Notes: a model not told the origin generated them from the sequence alone. DNA of 7,009 nt from Clostridiaceae bacterium (GCA_904501675.1 CAJGCL010000100.1:1-7009), one strand, 5' to 3'. Counted from the first letter of the stretch, positions 1 to 5,715 are shown. Numbers and translations: made by a program.

Positions 1-419
1 CAAGCGCCAACTTCACGGAGAAGCTCAACATAGTTGAGGTTGAGAAGCCAGTCTGCATTGTTAACCATCTGAGCCTTGCCTTCGCCGAATTCGATAAATC
101 TTTCCATCTGCTTTTTGAAGCAATCAGCATTGTGCTGAATATCTTCTTTAGTAAGCATTTTTCTCATATCTGTTCTGCCTGATGGGTCGCCAATCATAGT
201 TGTACCGCCACCGATAAGAGCAACGGGCTTGTTGCCTGCCATCTGTAAACGCTTCATAAGAGTAAGCGCCATAAAATGACCTGCTGTAAGGCTGTCTGCA
301 GTACAGTCAAAACCAATGTAGAAATTAGCTTTACCGTTGTTAATCATCTCGCGGATTTCTTCCTCATTTGTTACCTGAGCAATAAGTCCACGAGCGACTA
401 ATTCTTCATAAATTCCCAT
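1..419 (-). CDS. tyrS: Tyrosyl-tRNA synthetase, N-terminal part (truncated by window edge)
   Basis: Cytoplasmic class I aminoacyl-tRNA synthetase that activates tyrosine with ATP and loads it on tRNA-Tyr. Reading leftward from the ATG at 419-417 gives 139 codons with no stop, beginning MGIYEELVARGLIAQ. The Rossmann-fold catalytic core is recognisable: YIGFDCTADSLTAGHF (residues 34-49) is the tyrosine-binding and HIGH-signature region, and ALIGGGTTMIGDPSGRTDMR is the strongly conserved TyrS block that follows. The HIGH tetrapeptide reads TAGH (45-48), so only the last two positions are canonical. The start is supported by AGGAGA at 427-432, seven bases upstream of the ATG. The KMSKS loop and the C-terminal tRNA-binding domain lie outside the window. 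The gene is transcribed divergently from ribU with a short leader, too short for a T-box. Identity is near certain from the conserved blocks. Confidence 0.96.
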   Translation of the reverse strand, partial: MGIYEELVARGLIAQVTNEEEIREMINNGKANFYIGFDCTADSLTAGHFMALTLMKRLQMAGNKPVALIGGGTTMIGDPSGRTDMRKMLTKEDIQHNADCFKKQMERFIEFGEGKAQMVNNADWLLNLNYVELLREVGA

Positions 420-461
420 AAAAATATCTCCTAAATTTGTAATTGATTACATACATCAATA

Positions 462-490
462 ATTATATTATAAATGGGAAAGAATGTCAA
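462..490 (-). promoter_or_regulatory. Sigma-A-type promoter for tyrS
   Basis: Read on the minus strand, TTGACA (490-485) and TATAAT (467-462) are both exact consensus hexamers separated by exactly 17 bp. The predicted start near 455 leaves a leader of about 36 nt before the tyrS ATG. That leaves no room for a tyrosine T-box, so tyrS probably has no T-box control here unless another promoter lies further upstream. Seen in sequence; activity is inferred. Confidence 0.85.
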
Positions 491-546
491 TCAGCAAACA
501 GGAATTAACGGTTAACAATCAGCAGATAACTAATTGCTAATATCTA

Positions 547-575
547 TTGACAAATATAGTACTATTGCATAAAAT
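547..575 (+). promoter_or_regulatory. Sigma-A-type promoter for the ribU operon
   Basis: TTGACA (547-552) and TAAAAT (570-575) are separated by 17 bp, an exact -35 and a 5/6 match to the -10. The predicted start near 582 lies just before the P1 stem of the FMN riboswitch, as expected for a riboswitch at the very 5' end of the transcript. It is divergent from the tyrS promoter, with 56 bp between the two -35 boxes. Confidence 0.85.
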
Positions 576-583
576 AGAATTAC

Positions 584-730
584 GAAACTTCAGGGCGGGG
601 TGAGAGTCCCCACCGGCAGTATAGTCTGCGAGCCAAAATGGTTGAACAGGTGCAATTCCTGTACCGACGGTGAAGGTGGCAAAAAACACACGTTTTATTT
701 TACCACCTGAGTCCGGATGAAAGATGTTTC
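584..730 (+). ncRNA. FMN riboswitch (RFN element)
   Basis: Metabolite-sensing leader RNA that binds flavin mononucleotide. The conserved RFN blocks occur in order: CAGGGCGGGGTGAGAGTCCC (591-610), ACCGGCAGTATAGTCTGCGA (612-631), a TACCGACGGTGAA block and AGTCCGGATGAAAGA. Visible helices are the closing P1 (584-591 with 723-730, one mismatch), P2 (594-596 with 632-634), P3 (597-600 GGGG with 608-611 CCCC), and the facultative variable stem (GGTGG 675-679 with CCACC 703-707). A terminator follows at 757-788, so control is probably premature termination when FMN is bound. Bases 589-596 (P1/P2 side) can instead pair with 760-767 in the terminator's 5' arm, a plausible antiterminator for the FMN-free state. 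The placement before ribU fits flavin feedback. Confidence 0.97.
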
Positions 731-756
731 ATATAAAAGTGTAACCTTTTATATTA

Positions 757-788
757 ATTGCCCTGAGTCTTTTCGGGGCAATTTTTTT
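757..788 (+). terminator. Intrinsic terminator of the FMN riboswitch
   Basis: A 9-bp stem (757-765 with 774-782, including one G-T wobble) closes an 8-nt loop and is followed by a T run ending at 788. It ends just before the ribU Shine-Dalgarno AAAGGTG (790-796), so the hairpin does not cover the ribosome binding site; control is therefore transcriptional rather than translational. The 5' arm is the part predicted to be captured by riboswitch bases 589-596 in the antiterminated state. Confidence 0.88.
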
Positions 789-804
789 GAAAGGTGATTT
801 ATTT

Positions 805-1371
805 ATGAACAAAAAAAGCGAAAATGTAAAAAAGCTTCAAAGACTCACAATGGCCGCAGTATTATCTGCTCTTTCTCTTGTGCTTATGGCAACAGTCAGG
901 TTCCCTATTTTCCCTTCTGCGCCATTTTATGAGATGGAGTTTTCAGATGTGCCCATTCTAATATGCTCAGGTCTTTTAGGTCCTGTATATTCAATAGTAG
1001 CTTTATTTATTGTCTGTCTTGTTCAAACTCTATTTTTTAGCTCATCAAGTGGATTTATAGGCTTTGTTATGCACTTTGTTTCATCAGGTCTTATGATAAT
1101 TGTTGTGTACCTTGTACGTAAGGTAATAAAAGGCTTTAAAGGTGTTGTAATTTCAGATATATGCGGTGTTATTATAATGACTCTTGTTATGATTCCTATG
1201 AATATGTGGCTCGTTTCCGAGTTTATGAACATTGACGCCAAAGGCTTTGTTGATGGATTTTTGTGGGTTTGCGTTGGCTTTAACCTTATAAAAGCCACAT
1301 GCAACGTTACAATTTATACAATCCTTACTCCAAAGATACTAAAAGAGAAATTGTTAAAGGTGAGTGAATAA
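805..1371 (+). CDS. ribU: Riboflavin ECF transporter, substrate-binding S component RibU
   Basis: Integral membrane substrate-capture subunit that binds riboflavin and docks on the shared EcfT/EcfA/EcfA' energising module, which is not encoded here. The 188-aa product has the family's usual length and about six hydrophobic segments (roughly 14-31, 44-62, 64-79, 83-105, 115-133 and 150-176). Family signatures include FPIFPSAPFYEMEFSDVP (33-50), GLLGP (57-61) and FNLIKATCN (159-167) in the last helix. AAVLSA in helix 1 contains the AxxxA pattern used by S components to contact EcfT. I chose the ATG at 805 because AAAGGTG (790-796) sits 8 nt upstream; an in-frame TTG at 787 lies inside the terminator T run. 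The FMN riboswitch upstream independently supports a riboflavin substrate. The alpha/beta hydrolase gene begins 1 nt after the stop. Confidence 0.95.
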   Translation: MNKKSENVKKLQRLTMAAVLSALSLVLMATVRFPIFPSAPFYEMEFSDVPILICSGLLGPVYSIVALFIVCLVQTLFFSSSSGFIGFVMHFVSSGLMIIVVYLVRKVIKGFKGVVISDICGVIIMTLVMIPMNMWLVSEFMNIDAKGFVDGFLWVCVGFNLIKATCNVTIYTILTPKILKEKLLKVSE

Positions 1372-1372
1372 T

Positions 1373-2119
1373 ATGAAAACTCAGACATATAATCTTACAA
1401 ACAAAGATGTAACCTTAACAACTTATATTCTTGATACGTCTTTTGACCACAAGAAAGATTACAAAAGACCTGCTGTTCTTGTTTTACCGGGTGGTGGTTA
1501 CGCCTTTTGCTCGAACAGAGAGGCTGAACCTATAGCAATGCATTTTCTTGCAATGGGCTATAATGCATTTATTCTCAGGTATTCTCTTAATGAGAGCTCA
1601 ATGTTCCCTCAGCCTCTACAGGATGCAGAGGAAGCAATGAAGATGATTATAGATAACAGTGATGCCTGGCTCGTTGATGCAGATAGAATTGCAGTTTGTG
1701 GTTTTTCTGCAGGCGGACACCTTGCTGCTGCTCTCGGCACTATGGGTAAAATACGCCCGGCTGCAATGATTTTAGGTTATCCTTGTATAACAAAGGATAT
1801 CTGCAACGATGTTGATGTGCTTAAAAACTACAAGAATGTGCCTGTATTGGATGATAAGGTTGACGAGGATACTCCGCCGGCATTTATTTTTGCATCCTCA
1901 GATGATGGTTTAGTACCTGTCAGAAGCTCTATTAAATTTGCAGAAGCGCTTAGTGAAAAAGGAATTCCTCACCAGATGCACATTTTCTCTGATGGTGGCC
2001 ACGGTTTTTCAACTGCTGACTATGTAACATGCGAGGGACTTTATGAGTTTTCAAGCTCACAATGGATAGCTTTATGCCGGGAATGGTTATACAATTTGTT
2101 TATTAAACCTATTGACTAA
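1373..2119 (+). CDS. Alpha/beta hydrolase, probable esterase (BD-FAE/xylan-esterase-like)
   Basis: Predicted cytoplasmic serine hydrolase of 248 aa with no signal peptide. The alpha/beta-hydrolase elements appear in order: PGGGY (39-43), an oxyanion-hole loop of the HGGG type after strand VLVL; the nucleophile elbow GFSAGGH (110-116) with Ser112; the acid loop SSDDGLVP (175-182) with Asp177 or, by D-x-x-V-P spacing, Asp178; and GGHGF (208-212) with His210. This arrangement resembles the small acyl-esterase/peptidase-like group often annotated as acetyl-xylan or feruloyl esterase; the real substrate is unknown. The ATG at 1373 is chosen over an in-frame GTG at 1364 because AAAGGTGA (1356-1363) is correctly spaced only for the ATG. 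It begins 1 nt after ribU, implying translational coupling and FMN-riboswitch control. No terminator follows it. Confidence 0.9.
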   Translation: MKTQTYNLTNKDVTLTTYILDTSFDHKKDYKRPAVLVLPGGGYAFCSNREAEPIAMHFLAMGYNAFILRYSLNESSMFPQPLQDAEEAMKMIIDNSDAWLVDADRIAVCGFSAGGHLAAALGTMGKIRPAAMILGYPCITKDICNDVDVLKNYKNVPVLDDKVDEDTPPAFIFASSDDGLVPVRSSIKFAEALSEKGIPHQMHIFSDGGHGFSTADYVTCEGLYEFSSSQWIALCREWLYNLFIKPID

Positions 2120-2140
2120 ATCTATTAAAATTAATATAAT
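2112..2140 (+). promoter_or_regulatory. Promoter for acpP-proS, overlapping the hydrolase stop codon
   Basis: TTGACT (2112-2117) and TATAAT (2135-2140) are separated by 17 bp: a 5/6 -35 and an exact -10. The -35 box lies inside the last two codons and the first base of the stop codon of the hydrolase gene. Predicted start is near 2147, giving a leader of about 36 nt before acpP. As no intrinsic terminator is visible between the hydrolase and acpP, readthrough from the FMN-controlled transcript may add to expression. Confidence 0.8.
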
Positions 2141-2182
2141 TTAAAAGTTATATATTTAATTCTTACAGGAGTTGTTTAATTT

Positions 2183-2410
2183 ATGGTATTCGAAAAAATC
2201 AAACAGATTTTGTGTGAAGAATTTGAAGTTGACGAAGAGTATATTGTTCCTGAAGCAAATCTTTTGCGTGATTTGACTCTTGATAGTATCGATCTAGTTG
2301 ACCTTGTTATGAGCCTTGAGGATGAATTCGAAATGGAGATTTCGGACGAAGCTCTTGAAGATATTGATACTATTGGGGATATAGTTAAATTTATAGAGGA
2401 TAATAAATAA
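2183..2410 (+). CDS. acpP: Acyl carrier protein
   Basis: Small acidic 75-aa cytoplasmic carrier, the normal length for a type II fatty-acid-synthesis ACP. It carries acyl chains on a 4'-phosphopantetheine arm attached to Ser35 in LTLDSIDLVDLVM (31-43), the classic DSxx motif at the start of helix II. The four-helix layout is evident: helix I about 2-14, helix II about 35-50, short helix III near 55-60 and helix IV about 64-74. AGGAG (2167-2171) precedes the ATG by 11 nt. It has its own promoter and lies 25 nt upstream of proS; no fatty-acid synthesis genes adjoin it. Whether this is the main fatty-acid ACP or a second copy cannot be told from this window. Cys11 in helix I is a minor peculiarity. 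Confidence 0.93.
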   Translation: MVFEKIKQILCEEFEVDEEYIVPEANLLRDLTLDSIDLVDLVMSLEDEFEMEISDEALEDIDTIGDIVKFIEDNK

Positions 2411-2435
2411 GATTTTAAATAAAGAGGAAATTAAA

Positions 2436-3875
2436 ATGGCAGAACAGAAAAAAATGGTTGAAGCAATAACTTCTATGGAAGTTGATTTTGCTCAATGGTA
2501 CACAGATGTTGTTAAAAAGGCAGACCTTGTTGACTATTCAAGTGTTAAAGGTTGTATGATTATTCGTCCATATGGCTATGCTATCTGGGAAAATATTCAG
2601 AAAATTCTTGACGGTGAATTCAAGAAAACAGGTCATGAAAATGTATATATGCCTCTTTTCATTCCTGAAAGCCTTCTCCAGAAAGAAAAGGACCATGTTG
2701 AGGGCTTTGCTCCTGAAGTTGCCTGGGTTACTCACGGCGGTAGCAATCCTTTAGAGGAACGCCTTTGCGTAAGACCAACCTCTGAAACACTTTTTTGCGA
2801 GCACTATGCAAAAATTGTTCAGTCTCACAGAGATTTACCAAAGCTTTATAACCAGTGGTGTAACGTTGTTCGTTGGGAAAAGACAACTCGTCCATTCCTT
2901 CGTACACGCGAATTCTTATGGCAGGAAGGTCATACAGTTCACGCTACTGCTGAGGAAGCTATTGAAGAAACAGAGCGTATGTTAAATATTTACGCTGATT
3001 TTTGCGAAAAATCACTTTGTATGCCTGTTATAAGAGGTGTTAAAACAGAAAGTGATAAATTTGCAGGCGCAGTTTCTACATACTGTATTGAGGCTCTTAT
3101 GCACGATGGTAAGGCTCTTCAGGCTGCAACATCTCACTACTTCGGTGATGGCTTTGCAAAGGCTTTCAATATGACATATCAGGATAAGGAAAACAAGCTT
3201 CAGTATGTTCATCAGACATCATGGGGCTCAACAACACGCCTTATCGGTGCTCTTATTATGTCTCATGGTGATAACAATGGTCTTGTTTTACCACCTGACG
3301 TTGCACCAATTCAGGTTGTTATTATTCCTATCGCTCAGCATAAGGAAGGCGTTCTTGATAAAGCGTACGAGCTTCGCGACAGACTTTCTTCTATGTTCCG
3401 CGTTAAGGTTGATGACAGTTCAAACTCACCGGGTTGGAAGTTCTCAGAATATGAGATGAAGGGTGTTCCTGTAAGACTTGAAATCGGTCCTAAGGATATT
3501 GAAAGCAACCAGTGCGTTCTCGTTCGCAGAGATAATAGAGAAAAGATTTTTGTTTCTCTTGATAACCTTGAAGAGGGCATTACAACTGCTCTTAAAGACT
3601 TTGCTGAGGCTATTTACAACAAGTCTCTTGAAAACATCAAAAACTGCACATATACTTGCACATCACTTGATGAAATTGTTCCTGCTCTTGAAGAAAATGG
3701 CGACGGCTTTGTTAAAGCAATGTGGTGCGGCGAAGAAAAATGCGAAGATAAAGTCAAGGAGCTTACAGGCGTTGGATCACGTTGTATTCCTTTCCAACAG
3801 GAGCAGATTGCAGATACCTGTGTTTGTTGCGGTAAGCCTGCAAAGCATATGGTTTATTGGGGAAAAGCTTATTAA
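2436..3875 (+). CDS. proS: Prolyl-tRNA synthetase, type 3 (archaeal/eukaryotic-like)
   Basis: Cytoplasmic class II synthetase that forms prolyl-tRNA-Pro. The 479-aa length is typical of the type 3 enzyme and well below the bacterial form of about 570 aa. Motif 1 spans about 38-80 (GCMIIRPYGYAIWENI onward). The proline-recognising TxE loop is RPTSET (113-118). Motif 2 is NVVRWEKTTRPFLRTREFLW (143-162), and motif 3 is SWGSTTRLIGALIMSHGD (262-279). Motifs 2 and 3 are only about 100 residues apart, so the bacterial editing insertion is absent. The anticodon-binding domain covers about 290-400. The C-terminal zinc domain has Cys431-x4-Cys436 and Cys462-x2-Cys465, and the chain ends in Tyr (WGKAY), the conserved terminal residue of this type. 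The start is set by AGAGGAAA (2423-2430) 5 nt before the ATG. It is co-oriented with acpP and ends at a strong terminator. Confidence 0.97.
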   Translation: MAEQKKMVEAITSMEVDFAQWYTDVVKKADLVDYSSVKGCMIIRPYGYAIWENIQKILDGEFKKTGHENVYMPLFIPESLLQKEKDHVEGFAPEVAWVTHGGSNPLEERLCVRPTSETLFCEHYAKIVQSHRDLPKLYNQWCNVVRWEKTTRPFLRTREFLWQEGHTVHATAEEAIEETERMLNIYADFCEKSLCMPVIRGVKTESDKFAGAVSTYCIEALMHDGKALQAATSHYFGDGFAKAFNMTYQDKENKLQYVHQTSWGSTTRLIGALIMSHGDNNGLVLPPDVAPIQVVIIPIAQHKEGVLDKAYELRDRLSSMFRVKVDDSSNSPGWKFSEYEMKGVPVRLEIGPKDIESNQCVLVRRDNREKIFVSLDNLEEGITTALKDFAEAIYNKSLENIKNCTYTCTSLDEIVPALEENGDGFVKAMWCGEEKCEDKVKELTGVGSRCIPFQQEQIADTCVCCGKPAKHMVYWGKAY

Positions 3876-3877
3876 TA

Positions 3878-3907
3878 AAAAAAGAGTGGTGTAGGCCACT
3901 CTTTTTT
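3878..3907 (+). terminator. Intrinsic terminator after proS (possibly bidirectional)
   Basis: A perfect 12-bp stem pairs 3878-3889 with 3896-3907 around a 6-nt loop; the core is GAGTGG/CCACTC flanked by A and T runs. The T run forms the 3' end on the plus strand, and the A run gives a U tract on the minus strand, so it could also stop leftward readthrough from dapB. It begins 2 nt after the proS stop codon. Confidence 0.92.
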
Positions 3908-3927
3908 GATACTAGTTGATTGTAAGT

Positions 3928-3964
3928 AAAAATAACAGCAGATAGCTTTATGCTACCTGCTGTT
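3928..3964 (-). terminator. Intrinsic terminator after dapB (asd-dapA-dapB operon)
   Basis: Inverted repeat AACAGCAG/CTGCTGTT (3934-3941 with 3957-3964) extends past one mismatch to TAGC/GCTA (3943-3946 with 3952-3955), leaving a 5-nt loop. Transcribed leftward, it is followed by a broken U tract (UUAUUUUU, 3934-3928). It starts 9 nt beyond the dapB stop codon and faces the proS terminator. Confidence 0.88.
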
Positions 3965-3973
3965 TTCTATATT

Positions 3974-4726
3974 TTATTCATTCACAAGGTCGCTCATATT
4001 ATACACACCGTTATCTTTATCCTTAAGGAACACGGCAGCATTAACTGCGCCGTTAGCAAAGATTGCTCTTGAACGGGCGGAATGGGAGAGAGTAACAATT
4101 TCGTCATTGCCCGCAAAAATAACCTGGTGCTCTCCAACGATTGTGCCACCGCGGATTGCGTGGATACCAATTTCGTTAGTGTGGCGTTTCTCTCTCTTGG
4201 AGTGGCGGTCATATTCAAAATATGCGTCAGGCATTTCTTCTTTGATAGCGTTGCCAAGCATAATTGCAGTACCGCTTGGTGCGTCAAGCTTCTGATTGTG
4301 GTGAGCTTCAACGATTTCAACATCAAAACCTGTTCCAAGAACCTTTGCTGCAACCTTGCTTAATTCGCAAATAAGGCTTACGCCTAAAGACATATTGTAG
4401 CTAAAGAAAACAGGCACAGTCTTGCTTGTTGCTTCAACAGCTTTAATCTGCTCGTCGGAAAGACCTGTTGTTGCAAGAACAACTGCAGTCTTTGTTTTTT
4501 CGGCATAGCTTAAAAGAGCAGGAAGAAGAGAAATGTTTGAAAAGTCAATTATAACATCTGCTTTAACATCAACTTCGTCGTAGTTTGCAAAAACAGGGAA
4601 TCCTAATGTTGAATCATCAATAATATCAATACCTGCAACAATTTCGCAGTCTTTTCTGTTTTTAACAGTTTCTGCAACGAATCTTCCCATTTTTCCACAG
4701 CAACCGCTTAATAAAATTCTTGTCAT
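3974..4726 (-). CDS. dapB: 4-hydroxy-tetrahydrodipicolinate reductase
   Basis: Cytoplasmic enzyme that reduces 4-hydroxy-tetrahydrodipicolinate with NAD(P)H to tetrahydrodipicolinate in the diaminopimelate/lysine pathway. The 250-aa length is normal. The N-terminal dinucleotide-binding loop is GCCGKMG (8-14), with AGIDIIDD (31-38) ending the second strand. ATTGLS (85-90) is the conserved nicotinamide-side loop. The catalytic and substrate signature EAHHNQKLDAPSGTA (140-154) carries His142/His143, Lys146 and the SGT anion-binding turn. IHAIRGG (188-194) is the second conserved substrate-domain block. AGAAGGAT (4740-4733 on the minus strand) lies just upstream of the ATG. It sits 22 nt downstream of dapA and is last in the operon, followed by a terminator. 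Confidence 0.97.
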   Translation of the reverse strand: MTRILLSGCCGKMGRFVAETVKNRKDCEIVAGIDIIDDSTLGFPVFANYDEVDVKADVIIDFSNISLLPALLSYAEKTKTAVVLATTGLSDEQIKAVEATSKTVPVFFSYNMSLGVSLICELSKVAAKVLGTGFDVEIVEAHHNQKLDAPSGTAIMLGNAIKEEMPDAYFEYDRHSKREKRHTNEIGIHAIRGGTIVGEHQVIFAGNDEIVTLSHSARSRAIFANGAVNAAVFLKDKDNGVYNMSDLVNE

Positions 4727-4748
4727 TTTAACATCCTTCTTTATAACG

Positions 4749-5639
4749 TTAAATCATATTGTGCTTCTCAAGAACTGCTCTGAGGAGCGCTTTGTTTTTA
4801 TCATTCAATGGTGAAAGAGGCATTCTGCATCTTCCAACATCATAACCCATCATACACATAGCTTCTTTAACAGGAATAGGGTTAACGTCGCAGAAAAGAG
4901 CGTTACAAAGGTCAATATACTTAAGCTGAAGCTCAGCGCTCTTTTTAAAATCACCGTCAAGACCGTGTTGTGCAATATCGTGAGCGAGTTTTGGAGCAAC
5001 GTTTGAAAGAACGGAAATAACACCTTTTGCCCCTAATGCCATAAACGCTGTAATCTGGTCATCATTTCCTGAATAGAAGTTAAGGTTATCGCCACAGAGA
5101 GCGATGCTTTTTGCAAGATGTGAAATATCACCGCTTGCTTCCTTTGCTCCGTTAATAAGAGGGAGCTTTGAAAGTTCAAGATATGTTTCAGGCTTAATCG
5201 TTACGCCTGTTCTTGATGGCACGTTATAAAGAATAATAGGAGTTGAAACTCTTTCTTCAATATATGTGTAAGATTCAATCAAACCATCCTGAGACGCTTT
5301 GTTATAATATGGTGTAACCATCAAAAGACCGTCAACACCCATTTTCTCAGCGTCGTTTGAAAGCTTTACTGCGTGAACAGTATCATTTGAGCCTGTTCCT
5401 GCAATAACAGGGATTCTGCCTGCTGTAGTTTCAACTGCTATGCGGATTGCTTCAACATGTTCATCGTAAACAAGAGTTGATTTTTCACCTGTTGTTCCGC
5501 AAACAACAATTGCGTCTGTTCCGTTATTTATCTGATTATCGATTATTTCCTCAAAAAGCGGGAAATTGATTTTCAAGTCCTCACCATAAAAAGGTGTAAC
5601 AATGGCTACGCCTGCACCGGTAAAAATCGGCTTTTTCAT
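4749..5639 (-). CDS. dapA: 4-hydroxy-tetrahydrodipicolinate synthase
   Basis: Cytoplasmic class I aldolase that condenses pyruvate with aspartate semialdehyde, the committed step to diaminopimelate and lysine. The 296-aa length is typical for this TIM-barrel family. Key residues are visible: Thr49-Thr50 in CGTTGEKSTL (47-56), YYNK (111-114), catalytic Tyr138 and Arg143 in YNVPSRTG (138-145), and the Schiff-base lysine Lys166 in NGAKEASGD (163-171). GVISVLSNVAP (206-216) matches the barrel segment near the active site. GGAGG (5651-5647) is 7 nt before the ATG. It lies between asd, which supplies its substrate, and dapB, which uses its product. A promoter and nested hairpins in the asd-dapA gap suggest it can also be expressed separately from asd. 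Confidence 0.97.
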   Translation of the reverse strand: MKKPIFTGAGVAIVTPFYGEDLKINFPLFEEIIDNQINNGTDAIVVCGTTGEKSTLVYDEHVEAIRIAVETTAGRIPVIAGTGSNDTVHAVKLSNDAEKMGVDGLLMVTPYYNKASQDGLIESYTYIEERVSTPIILYNVPSRTGVTIKPETYLELSKLPLINGAKEASGDISHLAKSIALCGDNLNFYSGNDDQITAFMALGAKGVISVLSNVAPKLAHDIAQHGLDGDFKKSAELQLKYIDLCNALFCDVNPIPVKEAMCMMGYDVGRCRMPLSPLNDKNKALLRAVLEKHNMI

Positions 5640-5662
5640 AGAAAGACCTCCAGATGTTTATT

Positions 5663-5681
5663 AAAAAAGCGAAAACGCTTT
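5663..5681 (-). terminator. Weak intergenic hairpin with U tract between asd and dapA
   Basis: Read leftward, AAAGCG-TTTT-CGCTTT (5681-5666) is a 6-bp stem with a 4-nt loop, running into six U residues (5668-5663). It resembles a short, weak intrinsic terminator or attenuator for transcripts coming from asd. Its low stability makes strong termination doubtful, and an overlapping longer inverted repeat competes for the same bases. Confidence 0.45.
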
Positions 5682-5705
5682 AAATTATAAAACGATTTCG
5701 CTTTT
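5665..5705. repeat. 10-bp perfect inverted repeat enclosing the dapA -10 box
   Basis: AAAAGCGAAA (5665-5674) and TTTCGCTTTT (5696-5705) are exact reverse complements separated by 21 bp. The left arm overlaps the short hairpin at 5666-5681, so the two structures cannot form together in RNA. The TATAAT of the putative dapA promoter (5689-5684) sits between the arms, and the right arm lies in its spacer. It may be an operator, an alternative RNA fold, or chance in AT-rich DNA. Confidence 0.6.
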
Positions 5706-5712
5706 ATGTAAA
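5684..5712 (-). promoter_or_regulatory. Putative internal promoter for dapA-dapB
   Basis: On the minus strand, TTTACA (5712-5707) and TATAAT (5689-5684) are separated by 17 bp: a 5/6 -35 and an exact -10. The -35 begins 3 nt after the asd stop codon. The predicted start near 5677 would give a leader of about 38 nt before the dapA ATG and would lie within the short hairpin, removing most of its 5' arm from the RNA. Confidence 0.65.
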
Positions 5713-5715
5713 AGA

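Noticed and set aside
787..804. Upstream TTG start for ribU (six extra codons)
   Set aside because: The TTG lies in the terminator T run and has no ribosome binding site of its own; the ATG at 805 has AAAGGTG at good spacing.
1023..1304. 93-codon minus-strand open frame inside ribU
   Set aside because: Antisense to a confidently identified membrane protein; composition reflects hydrophobic codons and there is no recognisable family or ribosome binding site.
1364..1372. GTG start for the alpha/beta hydrolase
   Set aside because: It would abut the Shine-Dalgarno sequence directly (no spacer) and overlap ribU; the ATG at 1373 is correctly spaced.
2120..2182. Possible terminator between the hydrolase and acpP
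   Set aside because: Sequence is almost pure A/T with no GC-containing stem and no hairpin followed by a T run; only the promoter and ribosome binding site are supported.
2183..3875. ACP plus synthetase as an aminoacyl-carrier (natural-product) module
   Set aside because: ProS has complete catalytic, anticodon-binding and zinc domains, so it is an ordinary tRNA synthetase, and no biosynthetic partner genes are nearby.
3478..3894. 138-codon plus-strand frame overlapping the 3' half of proS
   Set aside because: Runs out of frame through conserved ProRS domains and past the proS stop into the terminator; no family resemblance.
3994..4353. 119-codon minus-strand frame within dapB
   Set aside because: Shifted-frame shadow of the conserved dapB catalytic region.
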